Assembly: GCA_050084985.1 (NCBI GenBank)
Contig: JBITNC010000001.1
Location: forward strand, 191,332,001-191,396,000
DNA length: 64,000 bases
From: Nageia nagi
Taxonomy: Eukaryota > Pinophyta
Direction of reading: 5' to 3'
Part shown: piece by piece, positions 33,131 to 43,858 of the stretch
Numbering within the stretch: the stretch's first letter is position 1
Layout of the letters: every line of letters starts with the position of its first letter
Translations under genes and position numbers: made by a program
The notes under the pieces: generated by a model
Database searches by the model: none
What the model was told of the DNA's origin: nothing
The model's input: the letters and a program-made list of their open reading frames with translations, nothing else

Positions 33131-34180
33131 TTGTTGGTTAGGCACATCCAAGTGATCCATATATTATTTTAGAGGCTCATGGTATACTAGAGTGGGATGA
33201 TGCCATGGCGATTAAGTATTCTTTCTTGCTGAAGAATAATACTTGGGAGTTTATTTCTCTACCCCATGGGAGGAAGTTGATTTGGTGTAAATGGGTGTAC
33301 CGAACCATGTATGCAGTTGATGGTTCTATTGACAAGTATAAGGCTCATGTTGTTGCCAAGGGCTTCTCATAGGTTGAGGGGATTGACTACTCTAATACCT
33401 TTGCTCCTATGGCCAACATGGATTCAATTCAGCTTGTATTTACTCTTTTTGTTTCTTAGGGATGGTTAGTTTTTTAGATGGATGTGAAGAGCACCTTTTT
33501 GCATGATGATTTGCATGAGCAGATCTACATGGAGCATTCTATCAATTTTTTCTAGGATTCCTCATTTGTTTGTAGGCTTAGAAAATCTCTTTATGGCCTC
33601 AATCAAGCTCCTTGAGCATGGTATGATAAGATGGACTATTTTCTACTCTCCATTAATTTTGTACATTCCTTTCACCCTATAATCTATATATGGATACATG
33701 GAGCAAATACTATTATTTTGGTGTTGTATGTTGATGATCTTCTTCTCACAGACACCTCCCGCTCTCATATTTAGATAGTTTAGCAGGCTGTCTCTAAAAG
33801 ATTTGAGATGGCAGATCTTAGAATTACCGATTACTTTTTTAGTATTTAGGTAACAAATAGATTCATGGATTTTCATATCTTAGTAGAAGTATGCCTTGGA
33901 TCTTCTTTAGCAGTTTAGGATGGTAGATTGTAATCCTTCTTTGACACCTTTTCAGAGTGGGGTGACTTTGAATTCCACTATCACTTCATCACTATGTGAT
34001 GCTACTCTATATCGCTAATTGGTTGGGAGTCTTATGTATCTCACCCATACTCGACTAGATATTTCATATGTAGTTGGGCTTGTTTCTCTATTTGCATAGA
34101 CCCCTCATGAATCTCATTGGTAGGTAGCCAAGAAGATTCTTTGATATGTGAGGGGTACTACCCACTCTAGTCTACATTAC
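33131..34180 (+). pseudogene. copia beta: reverse transcriptase, many stops
   Basis: NNTWEFISLPHGRKLIWCKW, KYKAHVVAKGFS-stop-VEGIDYSNTFAPM, then two TAGs around MDVKSTFLHDDL (Ala to Thr next to the catalytic Asp), SLYGLNQAP-TGA-AWYD and ILVLYVDDLLLT (YVDD at 33727-33738). TAG codons at 33370, 33457, 33475 and 33553 fall on glutamine positions; TGA at 33613 falls on arginine, where the gamma copy still has CGA. The palm fold is recognisable but no product is possible. Confidence 0.88.
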
Positions 34181-34858
34181 ACGAGAGGTGATCTGGTATT
34201 GAGTGGATATACAAATTCTAATTGGGTTGGTTCTTATGATGATCATCATTCCACTTCTAGTTATGTATTTTATCTTGGTACTTCTCGCATCGCTTAGTTG
34301 TGCAAGAAGTAGTAGGCTATTTCATTATCATCAATTAAGGTAGAGTATAAAGCATTTATTTATGCAAGTTAGGAGGCACTTTAGCTTTGATAGTTTTTAG
34401 AGGAGTTTAGCTACCCCTAGTCTCGAACCATAGTTCTTTGGTGTGACGATCATAGTGCGATTCATATTTTGTGCAATCTTGTTGAGCATCAATGTACCAA
34501 ACACATTAAGGTCCACATGCACTTCATCCATCAACATATTCAAAATCACATTCTCATCTTAATGTACATTCCTACAAAGCAACATATCACAAACATCTTC
34601 ACTAAATCCTTACATCACCTCACTTCCTTGAGTTGCATGGCTTGCTTAGGGTGAAGGAAGTTATCCTTGGGAGGTGTTGATGAGTACATCTTCCTCTCCA
34701 TCCTCCTACCATGAGATGGCTTTTTCTCCATGTGTTTTCTCATCATCTTTTAGTAGATTCTTTGCACATATTGTACATGAGTACCTGATCAAGCCTTGTT
34801 GTTAGGACTCATTTTTTGTGGATGTGCCACTTTATCCCTTTGTTCACTTAAGGGTGGC
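34181..34858 (+). pseudogene. copia beta: RNase H and pol end
   Basis: LSGYTNSNWVGSYDDHHSTS, SSYVFYLGTSRIA-TAG-LCKK-TAG-TAG-AISLSSIKVEYKAF is the RNase H core (the tandem TAGs replace KKQQ or KKQ). HIKVHMHFIHQHIQNH and NIFTKSLHHLTSL are the conserved pol end. A stretch of mixed non-coding sequence with an AAGGGTGGC PPT-like end leads into the LTR. Confidence 0.85.
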
Positions 34859-35134
34859 TGTTAGAGTATTAAGTTCACTTAGGAGTATTTTATTCATTAC
34901 CTAGGTTTTATTATTTCTAGCTAGTCTGTTGTGGTGATAACCACTTTCTTGTCACTTTATGCATTTTTACCTTCACACATGGTTAGCATGCTATTATACA
35001 AGCTTGTATTTGCCCTATTTATTTGGGCTCCATTCTCATTTCAGCTAGATCAGTTTCGAGCATTACAGTTTCTCTTCTTTATTTTATGATGTGCAAATTC
35101 CTTTTTTGGGCTTATTTTCTTACAAATCTTCACA
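34859..35134 (+). repeat. 3' LTR of the copia beta remnant
   Basis: Starts TGTTAGAGTATTAAG right after a PPT-like AAGGGTGGC and ends ...AATCTTCACA, 276 bp. The right end is set by the last CA before a CT-rich tract and by the matching break in gamma (49092-49367), so it may be off by a few bases. No partner 5' LTR is in the window. Confidence 0.75.
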
Positions 35135-38100
35135 TTCTCTCCCTCCCCTTCCTCACATCCTTGTTCTCCTCCCATTCACCCCTTTAGGTTCTCCCCCCTC
35201 CCATTCACCCCTTTACCAAAATATTTAACTTATGCTTCTATGTATCATAGCAAGAATATTTAAATTTCTTACAAAATATCAAGTATTTATCATAATCTTC
35301 AATTGTATTCATAAAAAATAAGTGATTCCTTGTAAAGACATAAATTAATTTTTTTATTTACTTACATAATATTTTTGTAGTCTATTTTACAAATATATAA
35401 ATACAAAATATATGCCAACTTCAGGAAAATGATACCTTATCTTGTTATTTTATTTTACAAGTTTAAACAATTTAAAAATAAATAAATTATAAAAAATATT
35501 TCAAAAAATACCAAATCATCTCCTCCTTTCCCCTTCCACTTCTCCCTTCTCTCCCTCCCCTTACCTCGTTCCCCTTTCTTCTCCCCTCCTCCCATTCATC
35601 TCTTTACCTTCTGCTTTCTACCTCCCCACTTCTTCCTTCCTTCCATTCACTCTTTTATAAAAAATATTTAACTTATGCTTTAATATATTATAACAAAGAT
35701 ATTTAAATTTCTTCCAAAATATCAAGTATTTATTACTAATATATATAATAAACACAAAAAGTTCTAAAATTATTCTTCAATTGTATTCATAAAAAATTAA
35801 ATGATTCATTGCAAAGATGTAAACTAATTTTTTATTTATTTGTATAAAATTTTTATAATCCATTTTACAAATACATAAATACAAAATATATGTCAACTTC
35901 AAGAAAATTGTATCTTATCTTACTATTTCAATACACAATTATTAATTTATAATTAATAAAAGTAAGTAACAAAAAACATTTAACTTATGCTTCGATGTAT
36001 GATAATAAGAATGTTTAACTTTGATATACAAAATATTTTTATCACTAATATATATACAAACATAAAAGATTCAAAAATAATCTTTAATTGTATTCATAAA
36101 ACATTAAGTGATTCCTTGTAAGGATGTAAATTAATTTTTTATTTATTTTACATAATATTTTTGTAGTCCATTATACAAATATATAAATACAAAATATATG
36201 CCAACTTCAAAAAAAATGTATTTCACATATCATTTAATTTTATAAGTTTAAACAATTTAAAAATAAATAAACAATAGAAATTTTTTCAATAATTATTATC
36301 CTCTTTTCTCCTTCCAATTCTTCCCTTCTCTCCCTCCCATTCCCCCCTTCCCTCCCCCCCATTCACCCCTTTACCTTCTCCCCCCTCCTCACTTCTTCCC
36401 TCCTCCAATTCATCCTTTTACTCAAATATTTAACTTATGCTTCAATGTATTATAACAAGAATATTTAAAATTCTTACAAAATATCAAGTATTTATCATTA
36501 ATATATATAAGAAACACAAAAAATTCAAAATTTAATCTTCAATTGTATTCATAAAAAATTAAATGATTAATTGCAAAGATGTAAATTATTTTTTTATTAA
36601 TTTATATAATATTTTTGTAATCTATTTTACAAATATATAAATACAAAATACATGCTAACTTCAAGAAAATGGTACCTTATCTTATTGTTATTTTATTTTA
36701 TAAATTTAAATAATTTAAAAATAAATAAATAATAGAAATTATTTCAATAAATACCAAAGTACCCATCCCCTCCTTCCTTCCCCATTCAACTTCTCACCTG
36801 CTCTCCCTCCCTTTCACTCATTCCCCCTTCTCCTCCCCTACTCATTTTCGCCTCTCTACCTTCTCTCCCATCCCCACTTCTCCCCTTCTCCCCTCCTCCC
36901 ATTCACCCAATTACCAAAAATATTTAACTTATTCTTTAATGTATCATAACAAGAATATTTAATTTTTTTTTGAAATATCAAGTATTTATCATTAATATAT
37001 AAAATAAATACAAAAGGTTCAAAAATTAATCTTCAATTGTATTCATAAAAGAATAAATGATTCATTGCAAAGATGTAAACTATTTATTTATTAATTTACA
37101 TAATATTTTTGTTATCAATTTTGCAAATATAAAAATACAAAATATATGCCAACTTCAAAAATATGGTACGTTATCTTATTGTATCAATACTCAACTATTA
37201 ATTTGTAATTAAAAAAATTAAGTAATAAAAAATATTTAACTTATATTTTAATGTATGATAACAAGAATATTTAACTTTGATGTACAAAATGTTTTTATCA
37301 CTAATATATATACAAACACAAAAGGTTCAAAAATGAATTTTCATAAAAAAATTTAGTGATTCATTGTAAAGATGTAAATTATTTTTTTATTTATTTGCAT
37401 AATATTTTTTATTCCATTATACAAATATACAAATACAAAATATATGCTAGAAAATATTTAATTTTTTAATTTAACTTATCATTTTATTTTATAAGTTTAA
37501 ATAATTTAAAAATAAATAAACAATTGAAATTGTTTCAAAGTTATTTCAATAAATGGTAAAGTACCCATCTGCTCCTCCCTTCCCCTTCCACTTCTCTCCT
37601 TTTCTCCTTCCCATTCCACCTTCTCCTCACCTCCACACATTTACCTTCTCCCTCATCCCCACTTTTCCTCTCCTTCTATTTGAACCTTTATAAAAATTGT
37701 TTACCTTATGCTTTAATGTATCATAACAAGAATATTTAAATTGCTTAGAAAATATCAACTATTTATCACTAACTTAAATGATTCATTGGAAAGATGCAAA
37801 CTATTTATTTATTTATTTGCATAATACTTTTGTAATCCATTTTACAAATATATAAATACAAAATATATGCCTTCAAAAAAATGGTACCTTATCTTATTAT
37901 TATTTTATTTTACAAGTTTAAACAATTTAAAAATAAAATATACAATAGAAATTAATATTTTCTTATATATAATGTACAAACACACTCAATCTTATCAATT
38001 TAAATAATTTTCTCAAATTAATTATAGAAAAAAATATTAATTTAATTATATTATTAACAATTAATTATTTTTTTTGTTTCAATACATACAATTTATGTGA

Positions 38101-39770
38101 TTATTATGATTTGTGTTAAAAATTGTATCAATATGTAATTAGTAATTTATAATTAAAAAAATATAACCAAAATTATTTAACAAAACATTTAACTTTCTTA
38201 CAAAACATCAACTATTTATCAATAATATATATAACAAAAACAAAAGGTTCAAAAATTAATCTTCAATTGTATTCATAAAAATTAATTATCTCATTGCAAA
38301 TATATAAATTAATTTTTTATTTATTTGCATAATATTTTTGTAATCTATTTTATAAATACAAAATATATATCAACTTTAAGAAAATGGTATCTTATCTTGT
38401 TGTATCAATATACACCTATTAATTTAAGAAAATTAAGTAACCAAAATATTTAAATTATGCTTCAATGTATGATAACAAGTATAATTAACTTTGATGTACA
38501 ATATATTTTTTATCACTAATATGTATACAAACATAAAAAATTCAAATATTTTTATTTATTTACATAATATGTTTTAGTCCATTACACAAATTTATTAAAT
38601 ACAAAACATATGCCAACTTCAGGAAAATTGTTCTTTAACTTGTCATTTTATTTTACAAGTTTAAATAATTTAAAAATAAATAAACAATAAAAATTGTTTC
38701 AAAATTATCCCTTCCACTTCCACTTCTCCCCTCCTTTCCCTCCTATTCCCCCTTCTCCTTCCATTCACTGCTTTAGCTTCTCCCATGTCTCCACTTCTCC
38801 CATTTGCCCTTTTACCCAAAATGTTTAATTTATGCTTCAATGTATCATAACAAGAATATTTAAATTTATTACAAAATATCAAGTATTTATCACTATAATA
38901 TATAACATAAAAGTTTCAAAAATTAATCTTCAATTGTATTCATAAAAAATTAATTGATTCATTACAAAGACGTAAACTAATTTTTTATCTATTTGCATAA
39001 TATATTTGTAGTCCATTTTACAAATATATAAATACAATATATATATGCCAACTTCAAAAAAAATTGATACTTTATCTTGTTAAAAATAAAATACACAATA
39101 GAAATTGTTATTGTATTATAAATACCAAACTTCATCATATTCAAAAAACAATGTACAAACCACACACAACCTATCATTTTAAATAGTATTCTCAAATTAA
39201 TTATAGAAAAAATATTACTTTAAATTATATTAGTAATAATTATTTTTTTTTTTGTTTCATCAATACATGCAATTTATGTGATTATTATGATTTGTGTCAA
39301 AAATTGTATCAATATGCAATTATTAATTTAAAATTTAAAATATTAAATAACAAAAAATATTTAACTTATGCTACAATATATTATAACAAAACATTTAACT
39401 TTTTTACAAAATATCAAATATTTATGTTTCAATATCAAACATATAACAAACACAAAAGGTTTAAAATTAAATTTTTATTTATGACAATTATTTTGTAGTC
39501 CATTCACATGATCCATTTAATAGGATTTATTTATTGTAAATGCAAGTCTTTTGAATTTAATCCACATCTTTTATACATCCATCCAATAATAAATAATAAT
39601 AATCATTAATTTATTAATTTAGATTAAAAATATTAGTTATTTTTTATTATAAATAATACAAATTCACATCACAATAAAAAACAAAATTTAAAATAATTTT
39701 TAATTTAAACTTAATAAATTAAATATGTAAATAAAAATAAAATCAAAATAGCAGCCAAAAACGGAAGACA
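35135..39770. repeat. Complex AT/CT-rich satellite array, beta copy
   Basis: About eleven related units. Each AT-rich unit carries ATTTAACTTATGCTTCAATG, then TATTCATAAAAAATTA, GTAGTCCATTTTACAAATAT and ATGCCAACTTCAAGAAAATG boxes. Unit starts lie near 35222, 35665, 35974, 36424, 36918, 37228, 37698, 38168, 38445, 38818 and 39355. Spacings alternate roughly 310 with 450-490 bp in part of the array. The longer ones include a CT-rich block (CTCCCTCCCCTTC... CACTTCTCC) at about 35136, 35517, 36299, 36764, 37565 and 38705. This looks like a higher-order repeat of a CT-bearing and a CT-less monomer. No coding sequence. Confidence 0.85.
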
Positions 39771-39836
39771 CAACCCTAAAGGAGGTTATGGCCATCCTCC
39801 TTTAAGGCTTTATGAAGGGTTTACAACCCCTCCAAA
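39771..39836. repeat. GGAGG/CCTCC palindrome at the satellite end
   Basis: AAAGGAGG...CCTCCTTT forms a stem around TTATGGCCA, followed by an AAGGGTTTACAACCCCTCC imperfect palindrome. It recurs at 54031-54096, and the junction at 46671/46672 lies inside the first arm. The bases beyond it lead into AT-rich DNA. Confidence 0.7.
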
Positions 39837-39982
39837 ATAATTTTTTTTATTAATAAATATTGTTTAAGAGTACATTAAAAAAGAATTTAAGTATTACAAA
39901 ATCAACATATTATTTTGTGTTACCATGATATTGGTTGACAATCTAACAAAAATAAAAAATTGAAATTATATAAAAATAAATT

Positions 39983-39998
39983 TCTATATATATATTAT

Positions 39999-40051
<53 letters not shown>
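39983..40051. repeat. TA dinucleotide microsatellite
   Basis: About 66 bases of nearly pure TA with a few breaks. The gamma counterpart (54260-54282) is much shorter, the clearest length difference between the two copies. Confidence 0.95.
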
Positions 40052-40053
<2 letters not shown>

Positions 40054-40660
40054 AACAGTTAAGACTTCATTACCTGCAAAATGATGATCAACAAAATATT
40101 TCATTAACATTGTAGGAAAATAAAAAATATTTTTTCTTGTATATAAAGAATTACTCATTTCTATTTAATTATGGTAAAAAGGATTCTTTATTGCTTGTCA
40201 AACTTTAGATAGCCTAATATTCCGATATACAAAATAAACACAATGTCTATTGAACAAAATAATTGTTGGAGCTCAAGAAAATATTATAAAACTCATAGTT
40301 GAATATATAAATAGATCAAGTGCAAGTTTACTGTAACTAAAATTTATCTGACAAAGGAGATTGTGGCTGATGAAAAGAGAATTTGAGGATACAATACTGT
40401 TAATAGACTGAATACTTCCAAGCTGACGCAACAAATAATATTCATGTCGATACCTAATTGCTTGACATGCCAGAGGTTATCCTTTCCCATATTTTAAAAT
40501 GCATTAAATTTCGAAAAAGATCGGTTGAAAATCTTGGTTAATACATAATAGTTTCTTATGTTCGTTGCTTAATCTAAGGCGTAAATGTACAAATGTCTTC
40601 AATATTTGAGTTATCAAGTAGTAGTTAATGTTTTCATGAATCCTGCCTTCTTCTGGACTG
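40052..40660. other. Unassigned interval before the ABCG fragment
   Basis: About 600 bp, repeated at 54283-54890. AT-rich with no open frame of note. The last part (from about 40560) is homologous, in inverted orientation, to 15290-15395 downstream of the other ABCG fragment. Confidence 0.5.
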
Positions 40661-40673
40661 AGACATTGTTGTG

Positions 40674-40960
40674 CTTTGAATAATGGTGATGTTGCCTCTC
40701 GGAAGACAATTCTTCTATCGACTCTGGCTAACATTCTCAACAAAGATCTCAAGGCAATTTTCTATGAATAAAAATCAATTATATGTGAAGTAGACTGGGT
40801 TTTTAAGAATAATAATAACATGGTTGTAGTCATAGCTATGAGAGTAATGTGTCCCTTGCGATGGGATCACATTCAAAGGATTTTTACATGGGATTGTGTT
40901 TTGTCAATAATGAAAAATGTTGTGAATATTTGAGTTCTGAATTTGGAGCAGTGAATTCGT
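40674..40960 (+). pseudogene. ABCG/PDR exon fragment plus intron (beta)
   Basis: Plus-strand counterpart of 15290-15030. It reads ASRKTILLSTLANILNKDLK: the Walker A lysine is kept but the glycine before it is arginine (GGG to CGG), and the same ~17-bp loss as at 15 kb removes the GPPGSG loop. The exon ends CTCAAG at 40749-40754, followed by GCAATTTT rather than GTAATTTT, so the 5' splice site is also damaged. Intron homology continues to about 40955 and then breaks off just before the site where the 15-kb copy has its acceptor, so the next exon is missing. Confidence 0.7.
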
Positions 40961-41149
40961 TACATAAGTTTTATCATTATAAACCAAATAAATCTATAAG
41001 ATATTCATATAATAAAAACCGTAGGGATTGGACTCTAATTGGTGCCATTGACATCGATACCAAAAATGAAGAACAAAAGAACAAACAAAGCAGCAGCAGT
41101 AGTCAAACGAGATCAATTCACCTTGCCCAGCGGATACATCTAACTAGAA

Positions 41150-41540
41150 GATTGTTCTGAGTAATAATAGCTCCACTCAGACCTACAAACCCCTTCAACA
41201 GACCTATTACCAGACCCTACCCCTAGGAAAATTCTTGACATACGTCACGATTACAACAGTGTTAATAAAGGTCATGGAGCTTCCTCCCACAAGTTGGTAC
41301 AAATACATTTGCCACTCTGCTGGCCTAGCTAATCTGCCAGTCACAAACAGCCATATCATCAGATATCCACATAAATTCAAGGTCGAACCCACACTCAGAA
41401 CCACACAAGGACCTGAAAACTCGTTGATGAGCCCAACAATTTTACCCACATTTAGTCCTAAATCCTTGAAAAGGCCAACATGTCGATAATTTTTTGATCA
41501 TACTACAGTGTTGCTTTGATGTGTTGTAGGCCAAAAGGAC
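41150..41540 (-). pseudogene. Nodulin-like/NFD4-type MFS transporter fragment (beta)
   Basis: Minus strand. KATL-stop-YDQKIIDMLAF, then after a 1-base loss in a T run GLFKDLGLNVGKIVGLINE, then CGYLMIWLFVTGRL, WQMYLYQLVGGSS, TYVKNFPRGR, and after a second shift LVIGLLKGFVGLSGAIITQ. This is the N-terminal membrane region of plant nodulin-like (NUCLEAR FUSION DEFECTIVE 4-type) major facilitator proteins, in order and spacing. Two or three transmembrane segments are visible. An in-frame TAG and two frameshifts break it, and the rest of the gene is absent. It lies tail to tail with the ABCG fragment. Confidence 0.8.
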
Positions 41541-41544
41541 AACA

Positions 41545-43149
41545 TGAAGAAGGAGGTGTCTGCCGTCATCTATCGGCTTCTAAAGCTCCGAATGACACCG
41601 CTGAATTCAGACTCCATCTACACACAGAGCTCACAGACCAAGTTCTGTAAAACCAAACTAGAGATCTAATCAATGAACTCTATGAAAGTCCATCAAACAG
41701 GACATGAAAATCAGATTTTTGATTTGCATGTTATAGCTGCAATTGAGAAGATAAAATCAAATAGTGACCTCCATAAGCCACCAATACTATCGAATGAACG
41801 TCATGAATGATATTTTCCAAATTTTTCTTGCATACGCAAGCAAACATGTGCATATTTGAAGATACAACTTTTTAAAAGTGATAAGCAATAGATTTTTGGT
41901 ATTTCCATCCTCTTACAACCTTAGCAAACATACTTCCAGCTTGTGCAGCCATGAGAGCTACAGAAGGCCTGGAGATTGTTTCATAAGATGCTTGATAAAG
42001 GAACGTTTTCATCAACTGCAATGATCACAACATGTTCACTAAATGATTTCTTTCTAAAGGCTCTAGGAACATTTCAGCCAAAGATCCTCACAGTCAGTAG
42101 CTTCATTGGTGCTTAGTTTCCTGGTAACTCCATTGACGTCATTTTTGGAAAGAGACATCGATGGAAGCTTGTGGGAGGCAACATGGATGGTTGGGTGATT
42201 TGGAATGTCACAGACGGTCGTATGGCCATATGGGGGATGTAATATTGTAGTAAGAAGGTAGAAGAGACTGTTTCCATAGGGAGGAGGGTGTACCGGAAGG
42301 TCCAGAGTGAGACATGAAGAGTGTGATGGAGATGTTCATTTGAATTTATTTCATATGCGGTAAATATCATCTGAACTAACCTGATAAATCTGCTTGTTTG
42401 ATAACAAATTACTGATCCAGTAACGTTCTAATTGGCTATCTTTTTCAGATCTAAGTCAAAGCATAACCTCAGATCAACCATCCTGATAAGACAATGGATT
42501 ACGAATCATCCAGCCGTCCAAACTTGAAATGTATAAAGAACACTGAATTTAATGATAGTATCTAAGAGCTCTTTTTTCTTTTTCATTTTGTTTCCTGACA
42601 GGGCTTTGATGTAAGTCATCAGCATGGCTTTTTGGATCCTTGGAATTATTTTGTATTATTTTGTAATTTTAGCCCCTTGACAGAATATTATATGTATTTG
42701 GACCTGATTGTTGGATTTAAATATAGGAGGTTCATTTTCTTGATAACTTTCTTTCTTTCTCTTTAATTGGTCAGGGGTGTTTACAGGGGTCCAGTTCCTT
42801 TACATCCATAATCTTCAGGATTATTGTCTTCTCCAATCTTCAACCTTATCATGCTTAATATTTTTGGCCTTGTTTCCATCTGTCCTGATTTATGTCCTCA
42901 ACAAATGTCTACATCACAACTAAGCCTTGCTATTATCACTTGTAATGTTATTCGTATACTTTTCCTTTATGGGCAGTAGGTGGTGCTGCAGTTTCAATCT
43001 TTGTGTGGGCAATATCAGTTATTTATCTCATCCAGAAGTGGTGTTTTTGGCTGTTTGTTGGTAATTTTTGATTTACTATAAATATGGAGTTTTATATATT
43101 ATAAGCATATTAATAAATTCCAGGTAGTTGGCATGGTCTTAAAAAAAAT
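41545..43149. other. Unassigned interval with one possible exon
   Basis: About 1.6 kb repeated at 55776-57374. A plus-strand frame at 42976-43038 reads VGGAAVSIFVWAISVIYLIQ plus K, strongly hydrophobic and preceded by an AG; the gamma copy (57201-57263) changes one Val to Ile and is otherwise identical. It could be a membrane-segment exon. The frame near 42120-42370 (minus strand) is open in both copies but resembles nothing I know. The upstream end may contain 5' parts of the NFD4-like gene (an ATG near 41624 on the minus strand). Confidence 0.35.
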
Positions 43150-43858
43150 TGAGTTGTGCAATACATATGTTTATAGTAATTAAACATCATTGACGCCAAG
43201 CAAGAAATTACTTTTTCCCATTTCTCTACTAGTTAAGCTTTTCATATGCCACTGATGTCTCTCACTAATGTGTTAGTCCTTTCTTTTGATTATCTTATTT
43301 AGATGAAGTATGGTTGCCTTCAGTCTCTATCCTTTTATCTTACCATTTATTTTTTATAAAGTAAATTAAATTTAGCTAGCTCTTATATATTTTACTATCT
43401 TCATTTGGACAAAGGCTTTGGGATACACCACTTTTACTCCGCAAAGAGCTCTTCCTCTTGTGTTTAGGGCCCGCATCGTAATTATTGTAAGTGATTTCTT
43501 GTCAGACATGATTGTTATGTTTAGTTCCAAATGGCAACTCCAGCATGATATGGATAGATTATAGAAGCTGACTATATTGTTCTTCCATAAGCTATACACT
43601 ATTTCTAGTATCATGAATTTCAACTTAGATTTTGATCTTGGCATGTTTGTAATATGTTTATAAGTTGGGGCAGAAACTTTTTAGCAATCTTCCTACATTT
43701 GAAAAACTCAAGTTCTCAAGTAAATACACATTCATATGCTGCCTAAGAGAACCCTGTCTCGTGGGGGTATTATGACTATGTTGGAAATTGAAGAATTCAA
43801 AGGGTAAACCAGCAATATGTTTCAAGAAGCACATCACAAATTTCCTGGCATATGAGAA
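43150..43858. repeat. R1 fragment in beta, first piece
   Basis: Matches 1-735 and 57375-58106 apart from small gaps; for example a stretch present at about 289-318 and 57665-57695 (AGATTGTTAAGAGAGCTGAT) is missing near 43442. It ends at a deletion junction inside GGCATATGAGAA. Confidence 0.9.

Larger units (their letters stand above)
31200..35134 (+). mobile_element. Ty1/copia remnant (beta), gag end to 3' LTR, deaminated
   Basis: Plus-strand copia lacking its 5' LTR and gag start. Order: gag end with zinc knuckle, protease, GAG-pre-integrase, integrase, RT, RNase H, PPT-like AAGGGTGGC and one LTR (34859-35134). Most premature stops are TAG where the family has glutamine (CAG to TAG), with several TGA at arginine positions (CGA to TGA) and one TAA. 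A few frameshifts add to this. From 32421 on it is repeated at 46672-49367. It differs in sequence from the complete element nearby, so belongs to another copia family. Confidence 0.9.

Noticed and set aside
31200-34860. Reassignment of UAG to glutamine, suggested by many TAG codons at Gln positions
   Set aside because: TGA at arginine positions, a TAA and several frameshifts occur in the same remnant, and the nearby complete element mostly uses CAG/CAA for Gln. Methylation-driven C-to-T decay explains all of these.
34859-35134. A complete second LTR retrotransposon at 31-35 kb
   Set aside because: No matching 5' LTR, PBS or target-site duplication was found upstream of 31.2 kb, so it is a remnant.
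39943-40158. 71-codon minus-strand frame
   Set aside because: Mostly translation of the TA microsatellite.
40849-41160. 103-codon plus-strand frame repeated at 55080
   Set aside because: It covers the ABCG intron and unrelated flank; repeated only because the block is duplicated.
41235-41489. 84-codon plus-strand open frame (also at 55466)
   Set aside because: It is the antisense of the NFD4-like fragment, which has clear family motifs on the minus strand.
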